NCBI GenBank assembly: GCA_030142905.1
Contig: JASJOG010000146.1
Span: forward strand, 434,001 to 498,000
Length of the DNA stretch: 64,000 bases
From: Heliopora coerulea
Lineage: Eukaryota; Cnidaria; Anthozoa; Scleralcyonacea; Helioporidae
Reading direction: 5' to 3'
Made by a program: the position numbers and the translations under genes. Position 1 is the first letter of the stretch; each line of letters opens with the position of its first letter. The notes beneath the pieces were generated by a model. That model did not search any database, was not told the origin of the DNA, and saw only the letters and a list, made by a program, of their open reading frames with translations. This document shows, in pieces, positions 24,901 to 37,800 of the stretch.

Positions 24901-26735
24901 TAGGCGCCCTCTTATTTTTGTGCCCTCTTATTTCAGTTCCTCCATATTTTAGTTATCCCTCATTTAGATGTCCCCTTACTTAGGCGCCCTTTTATTTTTG
25001 TGCCTTCTTATTTTGGTGCCCCCTTATTTCGGTCCCCCTTTATTTCGGAACCCCCTTATTTCGCAGCCCCCTTATTTCGGTGCCTCCTTATTTCGGTGTC
25101 CTCTTATTTCGGTGCCTACTTATTTCAGTTCTTTCTTATTTTAGTTCTCCCTTATTTCGGGGCCTCCTTCTTTTGGTGGCTCCTTATTTTAGTGCTTCCT
25201 TATTTTAGTGCCTCCTTATTTTAGTGCAACCTTATTTTAGTAAATCCTTATTTTAGTGCCTTCTTATTTTAGTGCCCCCTTATTTTAGTGCAACCTTATT
25301 TTAGTACGTCCTTATTTTAGTGCCTTCTTATTTTAGTGCAACCTTATTTTAGTACGTCCTTATTTTAGTGCCCCATTATTTTAGTGCAACCTTATTTTAG
25401 TACGTCCTTATTTTAGTGCCTTCCTATTTTAGTGCAACCTTATTTTAGTACGTCCTTATTTTGGGTCCTTCTTATTTTAGTGCAACCTTATTTTAGTACG
25501 TCCTTATTTTAGTGCCTTCTTATTTTAGTGCAACCTTATTTTAGTACGTCCTTATTTTGGTGCCTCCTTATTTCAGTGCCTCCTTATCTTAGTGCCTCCT
25601 TATTTTAGTGCGTCCTTATTTTAGATCGCCCTTATTTTAGTGCCCCCTTATTTTGGTGCCTCCTTATTTTAGTGTATCCTTATTTTAGTGCCTCCTTATT
25701 TTGGTGCGTCCTTATTTTAGTGCGTCCTTATTTTCGTGCGTCCTTATTTTAATGCCTCTTTGTTTTAATGCCTCTTTATTTTAGTGCCTTCTTATTTTGG
25801 TGCCTTCTTATTTTGGTGCCTCCTTATTTTGGTGCTTTGTTATTTTAGTGCCTCCTTATTTTAGTGCGTTCTTATTTTAGTGCCTCCATATTTTAGTGTC
25901 CCGTTATTTTAGTGTTTCCTTATTTTACTGCCTCCTTATTTTAATGCCTCATTTTAGCGCTTCCTTATTTTAGTGCGTCCATATTTTAGTGCGTCCATAT
26001 TTTAGTGCGTCCTTGTTTTAGTGTGTACTTATTTTAGTGCGTCCTTATTTTAGTGCGTCCTTATTTTAGTGCGTCCTTATTTCAGTGCGTCGTTATTTTA
26101 GTACCTCCTTATTTTAGTGCTTCTTTATTTTAATGCCTCCTTATCTAGATGGCCACTTCTTTTGGCGCCAGTGTATTTTAGTGCTCCCTTATTTTTCGAC
26201 ATTTTATTTAAATGCCTCCTTGTTTTCGTAGCCACATTTTTAGGTGTCCCCTTACTTTGATACCCCCACACTTCGGCGTCTCCTTATCTTGGCGCTTCTT
26301 CATATTAGTGACCCATTATTTTGGTGCCCTCTTATTTTGATGCCCCATCATGGTAGTACTTCGATATTTTGATACCCAGTTATTTTAGTCCTCCTCAACT
26401 TCGGTGCTTCCTTATTGTAATGTCCCGTTATCTTGGTGCCTCTTTACCTCAGTGCTCCCTTATTTCGGTCCCATTTTATTTTGTTCCCCCTTATTCTGAC
26501 TCCGCTTTATTTTGGCAAACCCTTACGTTGGTACCAGTTGATGTTTCTTTACTGTGGTGCCAGTTTTAGAAACCATTTGTTTTGGTGTCGCTTTTAGTTC
26601 GCACTTTCTGTGGTGACACACCACTTTAGTGCCCCCCATTTTTTGGCATCGAGTCATTTTGGTGCTGCCTTATTTTCGAGCCCTCTATTTTGACACAGAC
26701 TTAATTTTGCAACCTCTCATTTTCCACCCCTCCGT
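21995..26735. repeat. 4.7-kb minisatellite, 16-bp unit (about 290 copies)
   Basis: The unit is CCCTTATTTCGGTGCC with variants. Its 16-bp period gives a 48-nt translation repeat without stops, so all plus frames look like long proteins rich in Pro, Tyr, Leu and Cys; these are not genes. The array is zoned. A mixed TTATTTCGG/TTATTTAGG zone comes first. A homogenised TCTTATTGTGGTGCCC block lies at about 23190-23495. A TTATTTTAGTGC zone starts at about 25190, and a decayed right end lies at about 26150-26735. Confidence 0.95.
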
Positions 26736-27560
26736 TTTGGTGTCCACAATTTTCTGAATTTGGGAAAGTATAAATTAAAAACAAAATAACACGCACTGCA
26801 CTTTTTTTTCATAAATATTTTCTTTACTAAAAGTAAGATACAGTCAGTTGCTTTATAATAATTTTCTCTTTCACTGTACACTACACTATGAGTTAATATA
26901 ACCGTGAGGTTCAAACGAGGATGAGAGTTAAGAAAATAAATATGGACTGATACGCATGTGACTTTTAAATTAAAGAGAAAGGAGTGGGATAGGGAAGAGA
27001 GAGCGACAGACTGACAGACAGACAGGCAGGAAGGCAAGAAGACAGAGGTAACAGTAAAAAATGAACAATAAGAGGAACGAAAGGTGAGACAAAAAATAAA
27101 ATATTTGTAGAAAAGTAGTGAGATGCGAAGGGAGGGATGATAGTAATTTTTCGAACGAGAAAGGTGAAGTGAGAAAGTGAAAGAAAGGAATATTAAAATA
27201 TTGAAAAATATTAAATTGAAGAAAGGTGACAGAAAATAATTCGAGATATTGTTCAAGGGAAACATACAGAGAAGAAAAAAATAGAAATCCTAAACAAGTG
27301 TTATTCTGTTATCATTAAATTTTCTTCGTCATATGTCTTGGCGTCATATTTAAAAAACGCCATCCTTTTTAACTGTACAAAAAGTAACAAAACAACAAAG
27401 GTATAAAACCACAAATTCTCACAAAAACAGCAATTCTTATAAAAGAACTCTCATCCTCCTTCGTAAAGTTATTTGTAATATTTTTTGTCAGTGGTACAAC
27501 TGATAAAGCCAGCCAAATCCTTCTGTTTCGCGTTGACTGCGATTCTTTGCCATTGGATTT
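26736..27560. other. no supported gene; GA-rich simple sequence
   Basis: AT-rich DNA with a GACAGACAGACAGGCAGGAAGG-like tract near 27003-27045. Open frames on the minus strand are pyrimidine-biased and of low complexity. No exon of the neighbouring Tubby gene was recognised here, although its last exon would be expected on this side. Confidence 0.5.
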
Positions 27561-27564
27561 ACAC

Positions 27565-28060
27565 GAGATATCCACACTTGGAAATTCGGCCCGATAGCAA
27601 AGGGAGGACCATTTGAGCCATGTGCTCATCCCTTCGATAAACGAGATTTCTGCAACTCTTCGAAAGTTCCCAGACCATGTTACCGAAGGCCAGAGGCTCC
27701 CAAATCCCGCTGTTTCACCTTGATTCCGATTGTTTGGCACTCGATTGGCAGGAGATACCCACACTTGGAAATTCGGCCCAATAGCAAAGGGGGGACCACA
27801 TGAGCCATGTTGTTGCCCCTTTGCAAAACGGAGTTTCTGCCGACCATAACAATAAATCAGTAGTTACACTGTCATCTGATTGCATCTGAAATGCATTATT
27901 CAATTTATATAAAAGAAAAGAAAAGTTTGGTTAATTCAATACTGTTCACTAAAATATATCAAAACCAAGTTAAAATAATCCCACCACAACAGTAAATAAA
28001 TAAGTAGTTACACTGTCATTTGATTGCATCAAAAATGCATTATTCAATTCATATAGGAAA
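27565..28060. repeat. two duplicated blocks (about 190-bp and 147-bp periods)
   Basis: A block ending CCACACTTGGAAATTCGGCC occurs near 27570 and again near 27760, with flanking similarity including GAGCCATGT. A second block, TAGTTACACTGTCAT with GATTGCATC and ATGCATTATTCAATT, occurs near 27857 and 28004. Both are local direct duplications 3' of the recognisable Tubby exons. Confidence 0.7.
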
Positions 28061-28097
28061 AAAACGGTGGCCCTTTTTAAAAAGCCAAGGTACATAC

Positions 28098-31000
28098 GAT
28101 CATTTTCGTGGATTACTTGGAAGTTCTTTACCGATGTTTGAGTGACGCGGCCGTGGAAGTTTAAAACATAAAACTGCGGAAGAGAGGGCGGTGGAAGAGA
28201 AGGCGCAAGCATATTTTCCGTGAATACCTGAATTACGTAGCATTTTTGTCGCTGGGCGTTTTGTAGGAGGATATTTCGTGTTATTTTTTGGTTAGTAGGT
28301 AGCTTCATCCGCTGATAGTATTGTAAGTAAAGGTATGTTGATTCATATACAGAAAGGTAGGTAGGTAGGTGGAGTATGTAGGTAGGTATGTATGTGGGTA
28401 GGTAGGTAGGTAGGTAGGTAGGTAGGTAAGTAAGTAGATAGGTAGGTAGGTAGGTAGGTAGGTAGGTAGGTAAGTAGGTAGGTAGGTAGGTAGGCAGGTA
28501 GGTAGGTAAGTAGGTAGGTAGGTAGGTAGGTAGGTAGGTAGGTAGGTAGGTAGGTAGGTAGGTAGGTAGGTAGGTAGGTAGGTAGGTAGGTAGGTAGGTA
28601 TGTGGATAAGTAAGTAAGTAGGTAAGTAAGTAGGTAGGTAGGTAGGTAGGTAGGTATGTGGATAAGTAAGTAAGTAGGTAAGTAGGTAGGTAGGTAGGTA
28701 GGTAGGTAGGTTAGTTGCCAGATGGTGGATCGGTTAATTGATTCAAATCGTAAATGGTAACTAGCTAATTTAATATATTTCGTTTGTTAACTTACTTGGG
28801 CATTAGTTTCCTTTATAATATTTTGTTTGTTAAGGACAATACAACTACACATGTCATATTTACAATACTGACGCAATTCTTACATATATAACAGCTCCTA
28901 GTTCTTCGCGAATATTCGACCCATCAGCTAGGACACCTCCTTTTCGTGGATTCACACCTTCGTTGTGTATTGTAAACTTCGTACCGACTAGATTAGACCT
29001 ATAGTAAAAAACAAAAAAACACCTTAATGTTGTTAATCTCGAACATTTACATACATAACTACACAACTGTGCTTATACTGTAAGAAATAGTATGGCAATA
29101 CCTTAATACATTATTCCACTACAAAATCTGAAATAGCTGTTGGTTCGACGGGTACATAGGAATAAGAACACACCTTAATTTTCCTATGTAACCTTCACCT
29201 TTTCTTGACAAATCGCTAGGATCCGTGGATATCAAGTAGTTTGATGTTGTACTCTTCTTTCTCTTTCTCCCAGCCAAGAGAAACACCTTGAACAAAACAT
29301 GAATTATTTAACTCGACGAAAGCATTTTTCCCCGGCCGACAACTTCAAGAAATAAAAGACAAAACAAACTTCAGTGAATAATATTTTGAGAACCCAAGAG
29401 ACACGCTAAACAACAGGTTAGCCCAACCATCAAGACACTCTGGCTGTTTTTGATAAACTCCTCGTTGGTTTCTTTATCTCAAACACCATTAATTCTCAAA
29501 ATAATGCTTTATTAGGTCTACAAAAACTCGGCTCTAGCCCGTGTTTCAAACCCAATAAAACATTACTGCATCTGTATCAAACACTACTTTAAGGTCTCTG
29601 ATAAATTTTATAAATATTGACATTAATTTCGTCTGACCATCGTGTCACTTCTTATCGCCAGCCGAATCCTTTTAGCTCAACGGTTAGAGCATTCGACGAG
29701 CAATCATGGGACAAGTTAAATACAAGTAACCTTCTTTCACAACGTCCCTTCTTAAAGAAGCCACATCTAGCAACAAAGTTATGGAAATTGAGAGTGTTAG
29801 GACGAAAGTTTTGCCAACCACCAATTGAAGTTGAGAGAACCACTGGACCTATCTCCGGATGACGAGTGAATAACTTGACCGTCCATTAATCATTAATACT
29901 TCCACGAAACAGCACGCACCTTTTTATTATCGTCTTTTTCCATGTGTAAGAAGTATGTGGGATACATATTTCTATCCATGCCTTTCTTGTCTCTTGATAT
30001 GCGGCATTTGACGGTTGTGCCTTGTGGAGCAGGTCTACAAATCGGGAAGGAAATGCAAACTACATTGTGAATTAAACGAGAGATCTAGATACTGATGTAG
30101 CTTCAGTAATCAGCTGTCCTTTTGTGGTCGACCAAGTCACGACGCCCTCTATAAACCAGGTGACTGCACGTCAGTACAGTGTACTGTATCATGATACACT
30201 CACGTCTGGACCAACATGGACGGCACACCACAAAGCTTTGTAATGTTTTGTGTACACTAACGCTTTCATAGTGACACGCTATTTTTGTATTAACTAAGCT
30301 TTTTCTTAACTCAAACAGTTCATGGCCATTTTTGATAATTTTTCTTAAAAACTTACGAGTCGACAAAGACGTCAAGATCCTCAAATTCCAAGTTACTTCC
30401 GGTTTCTGTTTCGTCACTCTAAACAAACCAGATTAACTAGGCTCAAACGATTTCACTAAGAAAATCGTGAAAAATTAAGATTCTGCTATCGACAAGTTAA
30501 TTGGGGGGAAAACATCATAATTGCACCATGTAGAAGATGAACCGGTAAATAAGGATACATTCATCACTGCAATGTGACTGCGAGGATCTCAAAACAAATA
30601 TATTAATTGAGCGTTCCTTCGTGCAACATCACCATCTGTACAACATTCATTCGCGGACAAACTTGCAAGAACAGTGTAATTTTTTTTGCTAGGCTTCAAT
30701 ATTTTTCTTCAAGATCATTTTTACCATCGTCATGGCGTCGTTTTAAGATAGCCAAAGTTGCTCCTATTGACTACCCTCCAACTATAAAGAAAGGCAGAAT
30801 CCACCACTTTTAGCATTGCTAATCACACGGTTTCAAGTTCAATTTCGAATTAATTTGCACGAGTGTGTTTTTCAAGAACCCATTCGGGACTCCATGAGTA
30901 AAGCATAGATCGGTGGTGCACAAAGGACATGGCTAAACTATGCTGACTTTAAGGGGAGAGCAGTTTCGGTTTGTTACACGATTCAGTTTTAATATTAACA

Positions 31001-31376
31001 TTATTAGTCCGCCAAATTGCCAAGCAAGAGCTGTTAACATTATTAATTAAATTTGTATTCCAGTAACAGCTAGAAACACTAAAATATGCCAACATGCAAA
31101 ACGATTTTTTATAAACCAGACAGCACAAGCTAAAATTGTTTAATTTGACTGAAAAAAATCCAAACCAGTGACTGTAATAACTGGACACCTTTTTCCGTAC
31201 ATAGAACTGGTACACATGTCAAGTGCTCTTACCTTCTCAGGTTTCTCTCCGGAGTCATTGCTTCCTCGTGACGAAGACATGCGCGAAATTATACTCATTG
31301 GTGCTATCGCAGGCAACGTCTCCTCTTCAATTTCATCATCGTTGTGTTCATTGTCTGCAAAGTCTGCACTGGCGTC
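28098..31376 (-). CDS. Tubby/TULP-family protein, incomplete gene
   Basis: Minus-strand exons: 31376-31233 (acidic, 48 codons), 30418-30357 (acidic, [11 protein letters not shown]), 30034-29920 ([31 protein letters not shown]), 29286-29174 ([29 protein letters not shown]), 28998-28884 ([29 protein letters not shown]) and 28173-28098 ([20 protein letters not shown]). All junction phases up to 28884 agree (0, 0, 2, 0, 2, 0). These are unmistakable Tubby C-terminal domain blocks. Tubby proteins bind PI(4,5)P2 and act in ciliary membrane trafficking. The expected exon with the FKGPRKM-like core is missing between 28884 and 28173, where a TAGG microsatellite lies; an 84-nt in-phase exon-like piece (28311-28228) does not resemble it. 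The last exon (MQFG...ALSSFDSKLACE region) was also not found. Possibly a decaying copy or an assembly gap. The N-terminal start is not identified. Confidence 0.88.
28350..28715. repeat. (TAGG)n microsatellite
   Basis: About 360 bp of GGTA units with GTAAGTAA and GTATGTGGATAA interruptions; the interruption GTATGTGGATAAGTAAGTAAG recurs twice. It occupies the intron where a core Tubby exon would be expected. Confidence 0.95.
29655..29725 (+). repeat. tRNA-like A-box relic
   Basis: TTTTAGCTCAACGGTTAGAGCATTCGAC resembles the D-arm of a tRNA with its internal A box, but no matching B box or acceptor stem follows. Probably a tRNA-derived SINE fragment inside Tubby introns. Confidence 0.4.
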
Positions 31377-34300
31377 CTGTAGTGGTCACCTTCAAAAAAG
31401 ACAAGTATTGAAAGATCAGAATAAAGTTTTGGTTTTCCCAACCCGAGGTCTACCCGAGAGACTACCATGAGAACTTGGGAAAGTTACTGAATTTTATCGA
31501 AAAAATTCATTTTAATGACACTTGTTCCATCAAAAACAATTGTCCACACTGCTCGTCATTTATTTATTATCTATTCCTAATTATCTTTTTATTTATCATC
31601 CCAGCAACGTGATTCCAAAGGGACAACGTTGGTTTCATAAGTCTAAGAACCCAGGTGTGTTCCTTTACGTGAAGTACTTCTTTCCTATGGTTGTATTTGA
31701 TTTTGAATTAAAAAGTCGTAAATGAGAGAAAGTCATCTTAAAACAAAAATATTTCAGATTGGAACTAGACAAAAACAATAAAAGTTAGTGAAAATTAGAT
31801 ATAAATCGTAATCTTTGAAAACGAAAGCTTGTTTTAAACCTCTAAGGATTTATTTTGAAGAAATTGTTGGATCGACATAACTAAAAGACAATCACACCAC
31901 TCAAATATTTGTGACTTGTAACCAACTAACAATGAAGATTGACATCATAAAAATAAAACACTCAACGCAGTTTGGCTTGGTGAACATTCATATTTTAAAA
32001 ACACAAATAAATAAATGCATTTTTTTCCTTTGTTGTCTAAGTTCATTGAGATTTACAATGATAATCAAGGCTCGCTTGTTTTTAGATACACCATACTGTT
32101 CTACAATGCTTCCAAGAACAATTCCACGACGTTTACAAAGTATCCACTGAACATTTAACACGTTCGGAGTAATAAGAAATTTGATGGAGATCCATTGGTA
32201 TCGCGATGGCTTGAGAAAATACTTTCCAGAATAACGAAACCAGACTTTCAGTTTAGACCTGTAAAGGTTGAAAAGGTAAAAATAAAAGTTATTAGTTGCA
32301 TGAATTTTAACGCAACTGTAATTGAGCTATTCCGTAAAATTAGGGGATAATATTGAAGTGTACCAGTCTGCTCATCCTTATCTCTTTCTATCCCATCCTG
32401 TCCATTTTTAACCATTATGTTTTACACTATTTTGGTCTTCTAGCTTACTTTATTCTACCCTATCCTATCCTGTCTTATCCAATTTATACGATTTCTCTTC
32501 CAAAACCAAAGAAATGAAACATTTTTGTTCCCTCGACTATACTCCAAGCCCTTCTGGCGTCACACAGAACGTGACAACGGGCATCTTGACCTGGAAACTT
32601 ACGACTCCAAGAGATTCGGGCTGTGTTGAGCGAAAAATGTTAACGGACCAACTAGAATTGCTTGGACGTTCTTAGCAAAAGAGCACAACACATTTTGCAT
32701 TTAGAACGTGGGTATGGTTTGACTTACGAGTGGAAAATTTAAAGTACAAGCCTCACTAGCCTCGGCTTTGCAGCTTTCTTAAAGCTATTGAAAACAATCA
32801 TTTACGCTCCGTCAATCTCGTGGCAGGTGGCAGCACAAAAATCCCAAAACAAATGAACATTATGTTGGTTTGATTTGTATATAATACAGCCAATTTATTA
32901 GAGTTATTGCATGGTAAAACATTGGGTACGCAATGGAATTAGCTCTGTGTTAATTTTAAAATATCTTTGACAGGGGTTTCGAGCACGAAAAAGGAGAAGG
33001 TCGCAATTCCTGACTTATTAACGAGATCCATTGACTTTCAGTCCCGTGTCTGCAAGGAACGTCTGTTCCAATACTGAGTTGATAAACTTGCCACATTAGC
33101 CCCTATTCACTTCACTTTCTATCAAAGAAATATTCGAAATTGAAAAACTATATACCAGCGGTAAATCGAGTGTTCTTAGTGGAAACCTCGTTACGTGATA
33201 ACTCAACCTGTTGTCGTGTTTTTAATTTCATTCGCACGCCATAATAGCGATCACCGATGACGACATCTCAAAAGATTTGCTGCCAAAAAAAACACCTGAA
33301 GGATCCGTTTCTCGTCAATACTGGATACGGACAAAAAATTTGCCGTGTACTTACAATAATAATTAGGTAAGTATGGGATGTTTTGAACGTATTTCCAGAA
33401 GAGCTGAACGTTAGCATCTAGTGTTTAACTTAGCAATTGAGAGGGTTCAGCCAGATGCCACGAATGAACTAGTCATCCACCTGTTGATGAAATCCTCTTT
33501 CTTACTTTCGATGAGCGGTTTTCTGAACATCAGTAATGTCCTTTCCTCACTTCACTGATTAAATATATTAAGTATGTAACACTTAAATATATTCTAGAAA
33601 ATTATTATCGTGGTGGGATAGAAAGCTATCGTGAAATATAGAGACGGATTTTTACTCTAATATAATGTAATATCAGCAAGTCAACCTGCAAACATCAGAG
33701 TACTAGTGTAAAATATTATCATCTCGTCTTCGACTTTCACCTAAATTTACTTCCCATTTACTAGTCAAAATACTTTCATTTTGTCCAGAGAGATTTTGTT
33801 CGCCTGCAAGCGACTGAAATACAATCAACATGCAATATTATAGCCATGGTTGTACTGAAAAATTACAACTAATAATGTCAATAGGTTAAAGTGTGACAGG
33901 GAACCGATCCGTTAATTACTATACCACTGACTAAGCTAGCTCCCACTAAGTATTTCTGTACACTATGTGACAATAAATCAAAACTGTTATTGTGCTCGAC
34001 TGCTTGTCTTTTGCTTGACTTAAGGACGCGGTCCCTTGCGCGCACTCTTTTTCAAGCTTTTGTTCACAACAAAAAGTTAAAATATGAGAAAAGATATGAC
34101 TACCTATGGTGCAAAGAAAAAGATTGAACCTTCCTTTTGAAACGTCGAGCTTAAATCTATATAAAATATTTAACGTTAAACATAGGTACTCAAACATACA
34201 TATCTTAACGTTAAATATACTTACAATACTCATCAACTGTACAACGTACTTGTCTAGCTTTGCAAATTTTGTCTGATGCGCGAATTTAACTTGTCTCTTA

Positions 34301-34851
34301 ATTGAAACTATGGTTTTGGAATTGATAATATGCTGCTTGAAAGACAGAATGCTAAAAAGTTGGATAATATGTTCAAACCTTCTCATCAAAAGAAATTACA
34401 GGCCTTTGACATCCACCATACACTTGTTTAAGCTGAAAGTGTTTCCGTAAAGTTTTTCATCATCCAAAACTGTCAAAGAAAGAGATAATGAACAATTGGA
34501 AAACCTACCACAGGAGTAACTCTACGTGTGGTTCTACAGTAACCACTTTCGGAGCTTTCTTTTCAAGTTAGCATAATAACTTTAATTGCTGGAAAGTAAC
34601 TCCAGCGATCCTAAGATAATGTTGGAACGTTTGACAATGTTTTGACTGTCAGACATGCCTTACTAACTTAAAAGTCTTCATAAATTCGAAAAAAAAAATC
34701 ATACTCCATTGCGAACTCAATGACCGTAGTTTGTCTCGTCGATAAAATATCAAAATCATCGTCTCACGCTGTTACTTCTGTATGAAATGACAAATCAAAT
34801 GTCCAAAAAAACAAAGCACATTTCTATTTCATCTCAGATCGAGAGTAAGAA
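31377..34851. other. no secure gene; possible upstream exons of the Tubby gene
   Basis: Intron-like or intergenic DNA. A minus-strand frame open from 32263 to 31985 follows a fair acceptor (CAACCTTTACAG) but has no recognisable domain. The first exon and promoter of the Tubby gene should lie in this stretch, but I cannot place them. There are TATCC-rich simple repeats near 32380-32475. Confidence 0.4.
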
Positions 34852-37800
34852 ATGAAGATAGCGATTTTGACTCTGAGCCTGTGGGCCATTACAGGTAAGA
34901 TCTTTAATTTTTAAATAACTGAAGGGTGATGACCAGTATGATGGTCATGAAATTAGACAATGAGCGACAATGACCATGCAGTAAGGCTAGCGAAGGCTAC
35001 ACATGTGAACCGCTTGAAATGTTCTCATGACTTCTTATAAACATAGGCCGGGTCGTTTGTGTAAAATTGCTACGTTCACGCCACGTCATGATGTGTGCAA
35101 AATATTTCTTAATATAAACCTACTTTTGGATAAGCTCAAAAGAAAACTCCTACTAGTCGAAAGGCTTAGACAGCTTGGCCCTCAAAAAAACATTTGTCTC
35201 TTCGTTCAGGCATACAGCATCAACGGACAATGAAGATGTGCGTTATAAAACGTTTTAAAGATCATAGGAAGTTCTCTTTCAGAAACAACAAACCACGACA
35301 ATGCTTTTAACCCTTAAAAAGCAATGCATACACTGATATTAACTTTATAACTTGTCATCGCTGGTCAATATTTTGTAACTTGTAAATGAACAAGTTCATT
35401 CTTCTCATCGTTAAATGGTCATCCTTGTTAATGGTGCAAATACTTCTCAACTTTTCTTTCAAATTTTCTCCCACAGCAGACGCTGGTCCTGCTATTAAAT
35501 CAACAGTTCCACCACCAACAACGCCAACAGCACCACCAACACCAACTCAAACAGCACCTGCTTTACCTGCAGATCTAGTAGGTAGGTACACCTGATTATC
35601 CTCATTCTCACTTTTGAAACGACTCCCGAGTTAACTTAAGTTTCAAGTATTTAGGTAAAAGTTTTTTAGTCTAGTCACATTTTTTGCTGATAATGAGCAG
35701 TGGATATTGTTCGAAATATTCACTAATAAAACCTGTTTCAACTTCTTGTTATCTTATTTATTGTAATATTATATGCTCATTCCAACAAATTTCTAACGAT
35801 TTTATGCCTTATAACCCTTGCCTGGCGTGAGCTCTACATCTGACTGGTAAAATAATCTGGCCATAGCCAGAGTAAAATGATGGAGATCTTATCCCGCTAG
35901 GGAAGCGTTAAACTAAAATCTAAACTAAGCAATGTCCTAGCCTTGATACCTTAACTAATCTAGTCCAAATTCCAAGAACTAAATTTGATTTACTAACTTA
36001 AGCATATTTTATTAAAATTAATTAAACTCGAATTTCGACGGATTTTCATTATTTTTTTTTCCAGCATCAAAGTACAAGGCCTCTTTCAAACTAGCTAACG
36101 TTAAATATGCGGATGAACTCACATCATACGATTCAGGGGTCTACCAGAACTACGCTGGCAAAATATTAAAAGCAGTAAGTCAAATATCATTTAGGATTAT
36201 TTCCAATAATGCAAAATACGTAGAAACACAAGTTTTGAGACTAAGAGTAATTAATGAATGGACGCATTAATCTAGAAAACCAAGTTGTGTGTAAATTTTG
36301 GTATCAGTGTAGCGCCTAAATGTATATGGCCAGGATTCTCTCTAATGCTTTTCTATACGTTTCCGACTTTTTGACTTTTTCTGGCTAAAGCCAGACGATT
36401 TCCCTTGTCAAGTGGAGGTGTTTAGGTCCGAAAAGGCTTAATACGTCTTCGCTTCAATCACGGAAAAATATCAATGCGCAGCAAAATATTTTAGGCATTG
36501 AGGCATTGATATTTATTCGTACATTGCGCTCCTAGTGGATCAATAGCCGGCCTCTTTTGTAAGGTCTAATGTAAACATTACAACAACAAAAACAACAACA
36601 ACTATAAAATAAAATCAACTACGACCATAAAACTAACAATACACACAATAAAAACTATTGCAAAAAACAAAAGCGAAAAGTATCAACAGCAAAAACTAAA
36701 AGGAGAAAGAGGAACAAAAGATGTGGATGTGACAGAGAGGAAAGCAACAATCACCAAAAACGACAAAGACAACAACAACCGCAAAGAAAGCGGCAACAAC
36801 AACAATAACAACAATAATAAAAACAACAGAGACAACAACAATAACAACGACAACAACAGCAAGAACAACAGAGACAACAACAATAACAACAAAGACTACA
36901 ACTACAACGACTGCAATCACAACTACAACACAGACTACAAACTGAAACAACAACAACAATAGCTAACGAAGTAAATGGAGCCTAAATTTATATACATCCT
37001 TTCAGACTTCATTGTCGTTACCTTCCTTGTTAAATTGGTTTACTAATCATCAAGTAAAATTTTATAAATGTTATCAATGATGGAGCAAATTAATAAAATA
37101 ATATAAAAGGCAACATATAACAATGTGTACCATGACGATAAAGATAAAAACTGCAGAAGCGACAGCAACATTGTCCAAACTTTAAGAAAAACAATTACTC
37201 TAAAGTAGATCTGGAATAATAAAAAACGGGTCTCGACTTAACAGAACTCTAGTTTAGCTTAATACATTTTTGTAAATTCTTTCCCTGACATTACGTTCAT
37301 TTTCTATTATCTATTAGCTCATGGACCTATATGCTGATGATAATGCTTACCGTGACGCCCAGATGATTGGATTCAGGTAAGTGGATCTTTATTTTGCTGT
37401 ACATGCCACTTATATAACAATTTAATCTGCAAAAGAGAAACGACTTACCATTTACCACTTCCAGATACAAAATTCACGCCATTACAAGTTATTCAGTGTC
37501 TCCAGGAGCTAGATCTCTATCAGTTGATCACGTAACAGGGAAATATAAGAAAGGGACGAGTAATTTTCGGGAACAAGAAATTTGTTTGATAAAATTATGA
37601 AATTCTTTTCGACTTGTTAAGGTTGCATTTAAGCACGCCTATGGCAGTGGCATAACTAGAACTTTCTTACTGGAGGGACTTGAAGGAACCTTAGTAAATT
37701 ATGGGGACGGGCAATATCTTGTGAAGACTTTAAATTAAATGTCATCTAGTACACATGAACTATGGACACGTGTAATTTGATAGTGGGTGAAGATTACATT

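Noticed and set aside
22052..25224. Many long open frames rich in Pro, Tyr, Leu, Cys on the plus strand
   Set aside because: They are translations of a 16-bp minisatellite unit that has no stop codon, appear in all three frames and have no splice or start context.
26717..27265. 182-residue minus-strand frame
   Set aside because: Pyrimidine-rich, Phe/Leu/Ser/Tyr-biased translation of a GA-rich low-complexity tract with no domain.
33946..34389. 147-residue minus-strand frame
   Set aside because: No recognisable domain, no good splice context and AT-biased composition; it may be chance, although it lies where the Tubby gene's 5' part is expected.
36683..36962. Poly-Leu/Val (minus) and poly-Asn (plus) frames
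   Set aside because: They arise from the CAA-rich microsatellite in Gene A intron 3.
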